From contig NC_090797.1 in the NCBI RefSeq assembly GCF_040054535.1, positions 820,001 through 884,000 of the forward strand: 64,000 nucleotides of DNA. The letters run 5' to 3'. The notes beneath the pieces were generated by a model. It searched no databases and was not told the origin of the DNA. It saw only the letters and a list, made by a program, of their open reading frames with translations. Made by a program: the position numbers and the translations under genes. Below are positions 1 through 13,143 of the stretch, one piece after another. The DNA is from Antennarius striatus. Its lineage: Eukaryota; Chordata; Actinopteri; Lophiiformes; Antennariidae. Numbering within the stretch: the first letter of the stretch is position 1; every line of letters starts with the position of its first letter.

Positions 1-510
1 GTACACACACTAGTACACACACAAGTACACACACTACAATACACATGCCAGTACACAATCAAGTACATGCATAAGTACACACACAAATACACACACAAGG
101 AGACACACAGGTAAATACACAAGTACATGCAAACAAGTACACACAATAGTACACACAAGTACACACACAAGTACACACACAAGTACACACATGCAAGTAC
201 ACAACCAAGGACACACACAAGTACACAAACAAGGACACAAACAAGTACACACACAACAACACACACTACTACACACATGCAAGTACACAACCAAGGACAC
301 ACACACACAAGGACACACACAAGGACACAAATAAGGACACACACAAGTACACAACCAAGGACACACACACACAAGGACACACACAAGGACACAAATAAGG
401 ACACACACAAGTACACAACCAAGGACACACACACACAAGAACACACACTAGAACACAAACAAGGACACACGCAAGGACACACATACAAATACACACTCTT
501 AGCACACACA
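1..510. repeat. ACACAAGTAC-type minisatellite
   Basis: Irregular tandem array of variants such as ACACACAAGTAC, ACACAACCAAGG and ACACACAAGGAC. A longer unit (ACACAACCAAGGACACACACACACAAGG...) recurs at about 288, 351 and 417, which suggests a second-level period of about 65 bp. It begins at the window edge, so its true length is unknown. It lies upstream of the first TRHDE exon seen, presumably in an intron. Long open frames through it on both strands only reflect the repeat. Confidence 0.9.
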
Positions 511-627
511 CTTCAGCTAGGCTAACACTTTTTGGTCTGTGCTAAGCTAGGCTAAAGACTGAATATGCATTCTTCATTAATGTGCTGGAACCCCCCCCCC
601 TTCCTCTTCATCTTGCTCCTCCTCCAG

Positions 628-772
628 GGAGCTCCAGAGGGAGCTAATCATGCTAGCTTGTAGCTTCGGGAACAAACAGTGTCACCGCCAGGCCGTCACC
701 TACATATCAGACTGGATCTCCAGCAACAAGAACAGGTGAACCCACACACACACACACACACACACACGCACG

Positions 773-815
<43 letters not shown>

Positions 816-1261
816 CTCAGTCTCCAGCTGTTCACATCTGGTAGAAGTGAAAGAACTTGTCTCGTTTTGTCGTATTGGTCGCTGGGAGTCATGTGATCTT
901 GTGAGGAGGAGGAAGACGATGCGTTCAAGTCTGTCAGAGTTTTGAGTTTCCTCCTCATCACCTCCTCATCAGGCTCCTCCTCCTGTGACGGGGGGGGGGC
1001 TCCAGATGAATCCACATTCAGGTGGGGGAGTACCTCCCCCACCTGAGGCGTGAGAGGCGGAGTCAGAGGAGTCAGAGCCTGATGAACATCCCATAGCGGT
1101 TGAGACGTCTTGGCGACGCCCAAACATTCTTGCCCCGCCCATTTGGCGCCCGCGAAGTGGACTCCAGCCAGAGAGCCGGGGCTCGCTGGAAGTGGAGCGT
1201 CGCTAAAATGATTTCCCAGGTCGCTGAGTGATGTAATTGTCCCTGCATCATTCCCTCTGCT

Positions 1262-1310
<49 letters not shown>

Positions 1311-1329
1311 ACACACGCACACACACACA

Positions 1330-1382
<53 letters not shown>

Positions 1383-1469
1383 CTGGTGTTCACTCGAAGC
1401 TTCTTGCTGCCAGCTGAGCTCACAGGATTGTGATGAAAGTTTTTAGTTTTGGTTTGCTGACAATTTAGG

Positions 1470-1557
<88 letters not shown>

Positions 1558-1726
1558 CGGGGTGAAGGAAACATTAGGTTATGATCTTTGCTTTTTATTT
1601 GCTTTGTTAATGATTTTGTTTGTTGTTGTTTTTTGTTTTGTTTTTCCTTGCCTTGCCTGAAATAAATGAATAACTGACCTTCAGTAACTCAGCTCTGTGA
1701 GTGACTCCTGTTCTTCGAGCTCAATG

Positions 1727-1795
<69 letters not shown>

Positions 1796-2817
1796 TGCGT
1801 GCGCGTGCGTGCGTGTGCATGTGCGTGTGTGTGTGTAGGATCCCCCCTAACGTGAGGGGCGTGGTCTACTGCACCGGGGTCAGCCTGATGGACGAGGACG
1901 TCTGGGAGTTCATCTGGATGAAGTTCCACTCGTCCAACGCCGTCTCTGAGAAGAAGCTCCTGCTGGAGGCGCTGACGTGCTCCGACGACGTCTTCCTGCT
2001 CAACAGGTGAGGCCACGCCCACACGGACGGCCACGCCCCCAACCAATACCATTGGACGGGATTTACAGGTCAAATCCAGGTCACTGGTGTTTTAGAAACG
2101 TCTACGTCGAGCACCATCTATCCAAATCCATCCTATAATGTTAGCATGCTAACAGGAAGTGTTCACCTCCACCTGTCGCCATGGTTACTGATCTTGTCTC
2201 CGCCTCTTTGCCTCCCAGGCTGCTGAACCTGTCTCTGACCTCTGACCTGGTCCCGGAGCAAGATGTCATAGATGTCATCATCCACGTGGGCCAGAACCCT
2301 CGGGGGCGGAACCTGGCCTGGAAGTACTTCAGGGAAAAGTGGGACGTCCTGAACGCCCGGTGAGGCGGGGCATTGGGAGCAGGGGGCGGGGCCAGGAGGC
2401 CGGCGGCGAACCCGACACTCAAACTGTGTTTCTGTCTCTCCTCAGTTACGGCGAAGCTCTGTTCATGAACTCCAAGCTGATCGGCGGCGTCACCGAGTTC
2501 CTGACCACCGAGACGGAGCTCGCCGAGGTAGAAGCTCAAGGCCCGCCTCCGGGGTCAAAATTCATTTGGCGTTAAACGGAAAAAATGAATGAAAAGCCCA
2601 CCTCTGTGTATGAATGAATTATTGATGACCTCTTTACTTCTTCCTTTCCCTTTTTTCCTGTCTTTTCTATCAGCTGAAGGAGTTCGTCCAATCCAGTGGA
2701 CTGGGGGCGGGGCCTGCATTGTCACGGGCGCTAGAGATCGTTGAGGGTAATGTGCGTTGGCACCGCCTCCACCGGCGACAGTTCTTCCAGTGGCTCCGTA
2801 AACCGTCCAACCAGTAG
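628..2817 (+). CDS. trhde: Thyrotropin-releasing hormone-degrading ectoenzyme, 3' coding exons (partial)
   Basis: Membrane-bound M1 zinc aminopeptidase (pyroglutamyl-peptidase II) that inactivates extracellular TRH. Only the C-terminal part is here; the catalytic HEXXH region must lie upstream of the window. Exons: 628-735, 1839-2006, 2219-2359, 2446-2527, 2674-2817 (stop TAG 2815-2817). All introns are GT-AG and the frame is continuous over 214 codons. The protein begins ELQRELIMLACSFGN and contains GVSLMDEDVWEFIWMKFHS, IDVIIHVGQNPRGRNLAW and YGEALFMNSKLIGGVTEFL, then ends with a VRWHRLHRRQFFQWL tail. These are the ERAP1-like C-terminal helical domain and match TRHDE better than other M1 peptidases, including the typical FMNSKLI.GVTEFL stretch. 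A candidate poly(A) signal AATAAA is at 3005. The intron acceptor at 1837-1838 directly follows a (TG)n run. Confidence 0.95.
743..814. repeat. (CA)n microsatellite, TRHDE intron
   Basis: CA run with a few CG interruptions, starting seven bases downstream of the exon donor at 736. Confidence 0.95.
1263..1380. repeat. (CA)n microsatellite, TRHDE intron
   Basis: About 118 bp of CA repeats with scattered TA and CG interruptions. Confidence 0.95.
1471..1556. repeat. (CA)n microsatellite, TRHDE intron
   Basis: About 86 bp of uninterrupted CA repeats. Confidence 0.95.
1728..1836. repeat. (TG)n/(GCGT)n compound microsatellite at a TRHDE acceptor
   Basis: TG run that grades into GCGT repeats and back to TG. 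It ends in the TAG acceptor at 1836-1838, so it replaces the usual polypyrimidine tract. Confidence 0.95.
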
Positions 2818-4736
2818 AGCGACGGCACTGACTGCTAAGCTAATGCTAACACGTGCTAGCTTACTGGTTTCACTGGTTTAGCTTTTTAAACACGTAGAAT
2901 TTTATACTTTTATTTCTGATCAATAAGTTTTATGGTCGACGTGAAAACGCACAGCTTTAGCTAGCTAGCAATCATTTTGCTAGCTAGCAACTAGCCTCAA
3001 AATCAATAAATTAAATTTCTGATGCAGCAGATTTATTTAATTTATTTGCTTACAAATAGTAATAAAAAAAATATTATAATAAACAAACAAAATAAATGCA
3101 ACAACAACAAATTTAAAATTAAAGCTTAAAAATTCCAAAAACTGCACAAATTTCACTCCAATAATTCAAGCATGAAACCGTTTTTAAATTTCTCTTTCAG
3201 GTAAAAAAAGTATCCGTAAATTTTAACGTTGTTTGTTCCGTGTCAAATGGTAAATATAAACATCTGTCATCAACATAGAACAGTAAACAACTGCTGAGTA
3301 CTTTAGTGACCTCGACAGGAACGCCTGTCAAAACTGAGTTGCCATGACAACCTCACTGACTGACGGTAACACGCAGATGTAAAGGTGTACCCGAACGAAA
3401 ACCTGACAGATCGTTATGGATTCATGAAACACACCTATGGATGACATCAGCAGAAAGACGTTTCCTTCAGCCAATCGGTGGCCAGCGTTCATCAGCCCTC
3501 CTCCTGTGTGTGAATATTGTCGTATGCAGACGATGTGACTCTTTACATGAGATTGTTAACGGATCCACAGTGGACCTAAAGCTGATCGGATCCACTCAGA
3601 CACGGATTCACGACATCAAAGCCTGACGGATTTATCGATCTATTGATTTTGAATGGATTATTGATGATCGTATGTGGAGATGTCAGCTATTGAACGGTCC
3701 AACGATGAGATGGATTTTACGAGTGTCGGCATTTCAAGTCTGGAAACAAAAACTTGGACTTTTCAGAACTTTGAAAACGGACCAGAATCAAGTGGATCGT
3801 AGTGGATCTGATGAAGTCCTGATCCTGGTGTCGACCCTCCTGCTGAACAGACGTTTAATTCTCTGCTTAGATCCAGTTTTGATGTTAATAATGAGCCATA
3901 ATCGATTAACGGGCCTGCCTGCTTCTATACACCGTGTGTCCAGTGATGTGTGTGCGTCTGTGTGACGAGGATGAGGAAGATGAGGGCGTCGATGAAGGTC
4001 TGGTGGAGGATGACTGTTGATGTTTAAAAGCTAATTAACGTAATTTTAATTTATCAGATTCTTCGCTGTTTTTTGAAACGCTGTGAAATTATTGTAAGAA
4101 AAAAAACCCCCGACTGTAAATCCTGTAAAATGATGATGATGATGATGAAGACGTGGGATCAAAATGTGATGAAACAGGAAGTTGCTAAGCAGGTTTTATT
4201 CCTACTTCCTGTTGGCTCTGCTGTGGTTTCCTGTGTTTCCTGATTGGATGATATTAAAATAGTTAACCCTGTGTCTGGTCCAGCCTTCATCTCTTGGTGT
4301 TCATTAGCAGTTAGCGGTTTGTTGACGCTTCATTAGCACTGCTAATGACTTCACCTCCTCACACTCAGCTGCTAGCTTGTTGCTAACGCTAAACTCGGTA
4401 AAGCTGTGTTTAGTTTCAGCATCACAAACTTGTTTCCGGGGAAACGCCTGGAGAGACTCTGTTGCCGTGGGAGATGTCAGAGGATAATCACCAGCATCCA
4501 GTTTGGTTTTGTCCCACGCTCTCGAACGCAGCAGCGCTCTGTTCCTCTAATGACGGGTTCGAGTCTCGTGTCGTAATCAGAGGCTGTGAGACGGAAACCA
4601 AACCTTTTCTTCTGCTGCTGTCAGGCCAGCGTTACCATGACAACGATCCTGGCCTTCCTCTTTCCTCCTCCTCCTGCTGGTGACAGAAGATGAACACGCC
4701 GCACAGGTCAAACGATGATGTCATGAGGCAGCGTTT

Positions 4737-4739
4737 GAG

Positions 4740-4780
<41 letters not shown>
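4737..4780. repeat. (TG)n microsatellite
   Basis: About 44 bp of TG repeats in the intergenic region. Confidence 0.9.
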
Positions 4781-4781
<1 letters not shown>

Positions 4782-5068
4782 TGACACGTAAACGTTTCCG
4801 CGCATGAAAAGCCACGCCCACTCACACACCCACCCACTGCTCATTTTGGTGATGGATGAGCACTGTGATTGGCGGCGAGAGGGATGAATGTGATTGGCTG
4901 AGGGAGACGGCCATTAGAACAGTGATGGATGAGAGGAGGACTCTGTTCTCCTGGACCAATGACGTGACCCAGATACCAAGAGGGCGGGGCTAATAGGTGA
5001 TTAATGACCGGAGAGAGAGGACAAAGCTAACGCTAACAAAGCAGAACACATCATCCTGTCTGCGTATC

Positions 5069-5069
<1 letters not shown>

Positions 5070-5116
<47 letters not shown>
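5070..5116. repeat. (ATC)n microsatellite
   Basis: About 15 tandem ATC units, immediately followed by the polypyrimidine tract. Confidence 0.95.
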
Positions 5117-5118
<2 letters not shown>

Positions 5119-5129
5119 CATGGTGGATC

Positions 5130-5632
5130 AATCTTGCAATTTTTCTCCCAGATTCTTCTTTTTCACCTCCATCCACTTTTTCTTCCTCTTCTCTTTTTAT
5201 TTTCTGTCTTTGTTCTGATCTTTCATTCATCTTCCTCATTACCTCTTCCTCATTTCCTCTTCCTCATTTCCTCTTCCTCATTCTCTGAGTATTTCTGCTT
5301 TTCTCTTTTCTTTCTGCGTCTAATTCCCTTCTTTCCTACAGTTCTTACTTCTTTTTAATCACTTCTTCCTCCTTTTCTTTCTTCCTTTTCCTTCTGTTCC
5401 TCCTCGTTTTCCTCTCTACTTCCACCTGACATCACACCTTCCTCCTTTACTGCTTCCTCATTTCCTTCACTGCTTCCTTGTTTTTTCTATTTCCTCCTTC
5501 CATCCGCTTTTCCTCACACACTTCATCCTCATTTTTCTTCACTTCCACATTAGTTTCTCATTTCCTCTTCTCCTTCATTTCCTCTTCTTTTCGACCCGCT
5601 GCAGACCTCCTTCCTCCTCGTTTTCCTCTCTT
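5130..5632. repeat. Long polypyrimidine tract
   Basis: About 500 bp almost wholly C and T on the + strand. It includes a 14-bp tandem repeat (CTCTTCCTCATTTC) near 5240-5282 and the word TTCCTCC many times. Open frames through it are low-complexity F/S/L/P on + and E/K/R on -, and are not genes. Confidence 0.85.
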
Positions 5633-6121
5633 TCCATTAAAATCACATTTCCTGCTGATGGATGAGGAGATGATGGAGGGGGGGGGCGATGGGAGCCTCT
5701 CCCCTCCTTTTATCGATCCCTCCATCCTTCCATCAATAACCCATCATCCCTTCATCTCAGGAGGAAGAAGAGTCCCCAATGAAGGAGGAGGAAATCGTCC
5801 CGACCCGAATCCTCCTGTCACTCATGTTGAGGATTTTGTAGAAGCAGGAAGTGAATCCTGTGTGAAGCTGGAATGACAGGAAGTGTCAAACAGGATTTAA
5901 ATAATCAGACGAGGAAAAAGACTCCAGATCCAGGAGACACTTCCCTTCCGTCGAGGAAGACGACAGGAAACAAACAACAAACAAACACAAAGACATTTCA
6001 TTTCCTCCTGCAGGTAATCGGCTCAGAGCTCAGAGGCCTCTCCCAGGGGATTGTGGGTATTTTCATGTGTCGCTTCACATTGATTTCAACGTGAGAGAGT
6101 TCAACACTTACTCCAGTTCTG

Positions 6122-6122
<1 letters not shown>

Positions 6123-6204
<82 letters not shown>
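6123..6204. repeat. (CA)n microsatellite
   Basis: About 82 bp of perfect CA repeats. Confidence 0.95.
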
Positions 6205-6205
<1 letters not shown>

Positions 6206-6974
6206 CGGTTATCCCCAGTGAGGGTTTCGTTAAAAATACACTGACTCCATCTCTCTGAGGATGACGCTAATGCTACCAGATGAAGCTAAAGCTAAGGTGA
6301 CATGCGTCATTAGAACAGAGGGGCCACAGTTTTATTAATGAGATGTTGGGTCTACATGTGGAGTTTTTATTGAAATTATTATTATTCATTATTATTAATA
6401 TTAATATCCTTATTACTATTTTATTATTATTTTTTAATTATAATTATTATAAATTTGTCATTAACCCTGGAGCTGTTGACTGATGCTCTTTCCAGTGCAG
6501 ACACTACCTCTTCTGTCCACTGGGGGGCGCCACCCTCAACACGATTTACTGCTTTAACACTTCACATACAGACTTATTTTTTAAAAGCTGGTTTTAACAG
6601 TTAGTTTGGGCTTCTTTTATACCAGCGTTTGAAACTTTCATCGGTTTGTTTTTGACGGGATCAGTTTCATGTTTGTTGACCGTTTTATTTATATTTATTT
6701 CTGTTTTGTGGTCTTTGGGCGTCTGTTTCTCCTCGTTGTTGTTTGTGTTTAGATGGAGTTTTGAGTCCGTTTTGAAGTTATTTTCTTAATAATTTTGTGG
6801 CTTCTTACCTCTTTTGTGTTCAGCCTGTGTGTGGAGTGTGTGTTTGTGTGTGAAGTGTGTGTGTGTAACTCCGAGGGGTGACAAAGACAGGTCTGTTACC
6901 ACGGTTACCCCAGAGAGAGGGAGTCACTTGTCTCTCGTTGGTGTCGGTTCAGGTTATTGAGCCTGATGGAATTA

Positions 6975-6976
<2 letters not shown>

Positions 6977-7029
<53 letters not shown>

Positions 7030-7047
7030 ACACACACACAGACACAG
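6977..7047. repeat. (CA)n microsatellite
   Basis: CA repeat with two CAGA interruptions near its right end. Confidence 0.95.
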
Positions 7048-8639
7048 TGACGTCAGATGGCGTCTCCTGTTGTTGACACACACTGCTGCTGTAATTTTGA
7101 CACCACACACAAACAAAAACACACCTTCTGTCTTCTCTGGAGTAAACAACCTGTGAATGTTTCTTGTTAGCCTCTCTGCTGATTGGCTGTCAGATACCGG
7201 AGCGTAAACAAACAAAGTCCGACAAACAACCTGAAGTGACAACACGATAGCAGCTAGCGGCTAACATTAGCATTCAGGTTCCTCCTCGCTAACGTTTCCT
7301 TCTGGTGATTCAGAAAAATCAACGTTCATTTGAAGCAGGAAGTATTAACCTGGATGGCAGTGGGCGGGGCCATTAGCCAGGTGGAGCCCGAATGCTAACG
7401 CTATCGTTTGATAGTAGCTAATGGTCATTAGATATAGCGTCTACATCATCACGAGCCAATCAGGAGGCAGTTTTAATATTAACAGGAGGAGCTGCAGCAG
7501 AAACATGATCGGCAGCTGCAGAGGAGGCGGAGTCACAGAACAGGCCGCCGCCCTGCATCAGGGTGACATCACATCAATAACCGCTCAGCAATTGTCTGAA
7601 AAACTCTTCATGTCCAGATCCAGACTTTTTGACAAGCTAATGCTGCGTTCAGGTGTTTCCTGAGCTCTGATTGGACAGTCTGTCTGGGGGGGCGGGGTTA
7701 CCAAACTCGATGGTAAACAGGCTGATTCCACTTACAGAACTCCAGCTGAAAGTTTGGAGGGATTATGGTAATGTGTCAGAGGCCAGATGCATGATGGGAA
7801 AGCATCTGAGCGCGTCGGGCTGGGAAGCAGATTATGGAAATACGATCGTCTGTATTTCAGGGAGAGTCTTATCTGCCACGGATTAACTTCCTGTCTCTTC
7901 CTGCCCGCCTCCGGAGGTGAGCGTCGTCGTGACGACCGACCTGATGAAGGTCGGCGCCTCATCGCTGGTTCATCCGGTTTCCTGTTGGCAGGGAGCGCCT
8001 GAACTTTACAGTATCACAGGTTTCTGTAAATGAGGTCTGAATTACTTCCTGGTTGGGGGCGGCAGCCTCTCCTCTAGCCCCGCCCCATTTGACCTGTCAT
8101 GACCTCTTCAGATCGCCAGGGTCAACTGAACCCATCTCCGTAGACCACCTGACCTCAAGAACCCTCCAGGCTCTTCAAGGACCCATTCCAGGTTCTCCAG
8201 GACCACAGCAGGAGGCGTGACGTCATCATCAGCCCACAGGTGAGGCATCCAGCAGGGGGCAGCAGATCCTCAGGGGTCACAGCGACACCTCTGCCCGCCA
8301 TCCGGCCTCTGATCCGGATCAGGATCCACATCAGGGTCCCTGGAGGAAGACCTGGACCCCACCCAGGGGTCATCACGTGACTGGGGTCATTAAGGATCAT
8401 TCAGGCTGTGTTTGTTGAGGAAATGATCGATTATGGTGAAATAATCAGAAATATTGATTCACTTTTTTAAAAAAAAGTTTTTATTCACATTTAATCAAAT
8501 TTATTCCTCAAATCGGCCGAAATGTGGTGAAAATTTTGTGTTTAAAAACAAATTAAATAGGATTGGAGGATCTCTGGATGTTTATTGATCTTTATTATTA
8601 TTGTTATTGATCAGTAAACAAGTTACGTCCTGTTCACCT

Positions 8640-9080
8640 CTAACCTTTCTCTCTCATCCTCCGCTCCGCTCCATTCATCAACCTGTTGGGTCAGTTCGCG
8701 TCCGACGCGCGCTCCTCCCGTCTCCGCCCCTCCCGCCGCCTGCCGGGGACACCCGCTGGAGAATGAGTAACGTTCATTCAGACTCTGAACCGGATCACCT
8801 CCGGTGGGGAGCGGCAGGTTACCGGCGACACACGGACCGGTGAGCCGACAGGCAGCGGACAGGTGAGCTGTGACCGCCCGTCCGGTCCGTCCGGACCCGA
8901 TAATCGAACACCAATCAGCTGCTCTGCTTCAGGAGGGTCCGCTCATCATCCCCGGTGAGACGGGCTGAGCGTCACCGGGGCTCGCCGCTCGTTACCGGCT
9001 CATGTTTCCGTTTGTTCGGCGTGAACGGGGCGGACGTATCGAGGGAACTTCCGGTCATCTCCAGGGGCGCAGCTAGAACG
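8640..9080. promoter_or_regulatory. CpG-rich segment, possible CPM promoter or 5' exon
   Basis: GC-rich stretch with many CG dinucleotides in an otherwise AT-richer spacer (for example GTCCGACGCGCGCTCC at 8699). It precedes the CPM start codon by about 1.2-1.5 kb. CPM genes normally have an upstream non-coding exon, so this could be the CPM transcription start region. No TATA box or proven splice donor was identified; the call is from composition and position only. Confidence 0.35.
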
Positions 9081-9086
9081 AGTTCT

Positions 9087-9237
9087 GCTGAGTCAGGGGG
9101 GGCCCGAGTCAGGGGGGGGCCGAGTCAGGGGGGCCCGAGTCAGGGGGGCCCGAGTCAGGGGGGGCCCGAGTCAGGGGGGGCCCGAGTCAGGGGGGCCCGA
9201 GTCAGGGGGGGCCCGAGTCAGGGGGGGCCCGAGTCAT
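9087..9237. repeat. G-rich minisatellite, GTCAGGGGGGCCCGA units
   Basis: About nine tandem copies of a 15-17 bp unit of the form CGAGTCAGGGGGGGCC, differing mainly in G-run length (6-7 G). The strand carries regularly spaced G6-7 runs, so G-quadruplexes are possible. Confidence 0.95.
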
Positions 9238-9870
9238 TCGCCTGAATAAAAACGAACGACATGAGCTAGCCTAGCCCACGAATGCTAACACGAAAATGTA
9301 CTGACGCAAATTTAAATAATGGTTCTAAAACGTGAACGTAAATATTTTATTTGTTTTTAAATTAAAAAAGTCGATTTGATCGATTTAATAATGTAGTTTT
9401 AGCCGCTAGCAAAATGTCTGGTAGCGTCTTATATTTTAAAATGCTTAGCTTTGGCAAGAGCTTTAGAGAACTTTAGCTAATGCTAAATATCTGGAAAATA
9501 ACATGCCAATTTGATAGCAGGTAGCCTCAAAAAATGCTAACATTAGCTTGTGATAATTATCAGTACGGTAACATTTGTGTTTATCCAGAAAAGCTAACAT
9601 TAGCTGGTGCTAACTTTAAAAGTTATTATTTTTAAGTTGAAATTTTTTAAATTCTTTATTTTCAGTTTGGGTAAAAACGCTGTTTGGATGTTTTTGAGTT
9701 TGATCAACTTTTAAACATCGTGTTTACGATTGTTAGTGGTGAAACGTTTCCTGAAGCTGAAGTTTGATGTAAATATTCCTGTTTGTTTCCTTATTAAACC
9801 TGATGACGATCAAACCGGCAGGAATGTGGTTTAATCTGAGCGAATGCGACCCGACCGGTTCCACCGCCGA

Positions 9871-9900
9871 ACCCAGCTAGCGTTAGCGCGCTAGCTGGGT
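9871..9900. repeat. Perfect 12-bp inverted repeat upstream of CPM
   Basis: ACCCAGCTAGCG at 9871-9882 and its exact reverse complement at 9889-9900, separated by TTAGCG. It lies about 320 bp before the CPM start codon. Confidence 0.85.
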
Positions 9901-10219
9901 CATTAGCGAGGTCGTCGCTGTTCTGATTGAGGCGGCATTCATCGGCTGAAGCGCCGCGTCACGCCGACCGATCCCCGAGCGAAGGAATTCGAGACACGCC
10001 CGTTGTTCTTGATGTTCCTGCAGGAAGCTCCGCCCCCTCCAACCAACAACAACAACAACAGCCCCTCCCCCTACATCTGTTCATCCACGTCCTATCAAAA
10101 TGTGTTCTTCTTCTCCAGAACCTGGTGGTGACTGTCCTGCTGCTGGCGCCCCTGCTAGCATTAGCATCAGTAGCTTCCAGTACTTCCTGTAAAGCAGCGA
10201 ATCAGGTAGCACAGCAGTG

Positions 10220-10648
10220 ATGTCATCACTCCTCCTCCTCTTCCTCCTCCTCTTCCTCACCCCATGCTGGACGTTGGACTTTCGTTACCACAACAGCGCA
10301 GAGATGGAGGGCTACCTCTCCAGCATCAGCGCCAGCAACCCGGACATCGCACACCTGTACAGCATCGGCAAATCTGTTAACGGTAACGACACACACACCC
10401 GTCTGACGTCACACCCGTCTGACGTCACACCCGTCTGATAACCCACCTGTCTGATAACCCACCTGTCTGATAACCCACCTGTCTGATAACCCAGCTGTCT
10501 GATATCACACCCGTCTGATGTCACACCTGTCTGACTGTCAGGTGTTACACAATATTCTGTGTCCCATTACATTTGGCCACCTGGTGAAGATTCATCTCAT
10601 AAACCAGTTTTACCATGAAAATCTGGGACGCCCTAATCTTGCTAATCT

Positions 10649-10747
<99 letters not shown>

Positions 10748-11000
10748 CTAATCTGTGCTAATCTGATTCTCCAGCTGGCCTGTTTCCAACATGCGTGTTT
10801 TGTTTTTGTTGGAATGTTCACATCTCACAGGGCGCCTTTTGATGATGTCATCACGTGTCATTGTTTTCCTGGGTTGGTCAGCCTCACACATCATGTGTTC
10901 GTAAACAGTCACAAAAAAACAGACCGTCAGTGGTACATGAGCAATCCGTGACCTCTGACCTCATAATAAATCCCCTCGTCAGCGTTTTTACTGTTGTTTG

Positions 11001-11054
<54 letters not shown>

Positions 11055-11176
11055 TAACTTCTGTTTCTCCTCTGTCAGGTCAGGACCTGTGGGTTCTGGT
11101 TCTGGGTCTCAGCCCCCGCCAACACACCGTCGGTATCCCAGAGTTCAAATACGTGGCTAACATGCATGGAAACGAG

Positions 11177-11258
<82 letters not shown>

Positions 11259-11944
11259 TAGACGTCACTGTGGGACAGTCATGCTCATCCAATCACAGTC
11301 CACAATTAGTCAGGAGGGCATTAAACAGTAACATGAAGGCCTTTGACCAGCATCTGGTTGCCGTGGCGATGGTCACACTTCGTGTGTGTGAAAGTCAGTG
11401 GAAATGTCCTTAAATGGACGAGTCACGCCTGGACGCACAGTCACAGACGGGGGGCGGGGGGGTATCCACTCAGAGGGAACGTCTCAGATTATTATGGTCT
11501 GTCAGGAGGTTTGTGAACACGGATTGTACCCCCCCTTTTATCCCCCTGCACCCCCTTCGGTATGATGTTAGACCGTCCAGTTACTTCTGGCCAACTAAAT
11601 GAGAGCTGATGCTGATGTCATTAAACACCAGGTGTAACAAAGTCAGTATTTACTACTGTTGACAGAAGTAATGGGACAGCTAAGACTCTTTTTTTTTTCT
11701 CCTTTTATTTTTGACACAAAACATAACAGACGACTTGAAGTTCTGGTTCTGATCCAGAAGGAGTTCATTTAATGTTGTTGTTGGCATCTCAGTCAGGAGG
11801 TGTTCTTTCTTGGGGGGAAACGGGGGGGAAAGATGAGCTGAACAAACATACGTTGTTGTTTGTCTTGGGTGGAGGTGTGTGTTCTCTCCGTCAGGGTCGA
11901 CCCGATGACAGGAGGAAGGTTAGCATCGTGTAGCCTCCAGCTTC

Positions 11945-12014
<70 letters not shown>

Positions 12015-12275
12015 ATGTTAACTACCGTCTTCTAATTCTCAGCTACATGAATGACTGTCTTTGGGTCAGAGCTCTTCTGTCTTTGTCTCTGTCTGAAACC
12101 AGACGCCGGTCGTCACGGCGACGTGTGAGGAGGACACGTCGCCGTGACGACATGTGGGTGTTGGTTTGAAGCCCATCTGACAGGAGATTACAGAGGAAAA
12201 GGGGAGAATGGAAGGACAACAAAAGGACGCCTGGAGGCAGAGCGAGTCCTGACATGTGTGTGTTTGTGTAGCTAT

Positions 12276-12327
<52 letters not shown>

Positions 12328-12970
12328 GTTCCCACCCTTCTCGTCTTCGGCCCCCTGAGGCCCTGGTTCATTCATTAAACTTCTTCCTCTCCCCGCCACA
12401 CACTCAGCCTTTGACTCGTCCCCTGATTGCGTTTCCATCCCCGTCTGACTCGCGACATCACTTCCTGCTCGTGTGATGAGCAGAGGCGTGGTCGTTCACC
12501 CCGGCGTGGCTCAGCGGTGCCGTTGGGTCTGGCTGACCCGTCTGGCGTTTGTGTCCCTGCAGGCTCTGGGCCGCGTCCTAATGCTGCAGCTCATCGACCA
12601 CCTGGTGGGCGGGTACCGCCAGGGCGACGCCCAGTCCACCCGCATCCTGATCAGCACCCGCGTCCACATCATGCCCACCATGAACCCCGACGGCTTCAGC
12701 GGGGCGGGCACCGACTGCTACGGCGTCCAGGGCAGGTACGCTAACCAGAGTCATCAGCTGAAATCTGTTCACCCTGTGTGTTTATCTGTGTCGTGGTCGG
12801 TGGAGGTCGGTTGTGTCGGTTGAGGTCAGTTGAGGTCGGCTGAGGTTGGTTGAGGTCGGTTGTGGGTGGGGTTGATGGACGGTTGGTGGGTGTGGCTTTC
12901 CGGCTCCAGAGTTCAAACGAGTGTCAGTTGTGTGTCGGACGAAAGCGTCTAATTAGCAGTGTTCTGACTT

Positions 12971-13040
<70 letters not shown>

Positions 13041-13112
13041 ACATCAATCACCGACTTTGAAGTGTTTACACTCGTCATGGACTCACAAGAGTGTGAATGG
13101 TTTCAAACAGGG

Positions 13113-13143
<31 letters not shown>

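Larger units (their letters stand above)
2818..8640. other. Intergenic region between TRHDE and CPM; no gene recognised
   Basis: Contains the presumed TRHDE 3' UTR (AATAAA at 3005, later ATTAAA-like words near 4253), AT-rich stretches, GCTAA-rich stretches and several simple repeats listed separately. The open frames here (for example 3441-3626 and 7421-7663) have no recognisable domains and no splice-compatible partners. Confidence 0.6.

Noticed and set aside
34-525. Overlapping 60-136 residue frames on both strands at the left end
   Set aside because: They are translations of the minisatellite (CVCVLVCVL and THKYTHKYTH repeats), with no splice or domain support.
4550-4585. GGTTCGAGTCT, similar to a tRNA B box
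   Set aside because: No matching A box or cloverleaf arms at the right distance upstream.
5051-5876. Poly-Asp, poly-Ile and Phe/Ser-rich frames
   Set aside because: They come from the ATC repeat and the polypyrimidine tract, with no conserved domain.
10217-10219. GTG as the CPM start
   Set aside because: The ATG at 10220 is in frame, starts the signal peptide directly and is the expected eukaryotic start.
9927-10220. 97-residue frame just before CPM, including a Leu-rich stretch
   Set aside because: It ends at the CPM start, contains an acceptor-like TTCTCCAG inside, and does not resemble any family; it is more likely CPM 5' UTR or intron.
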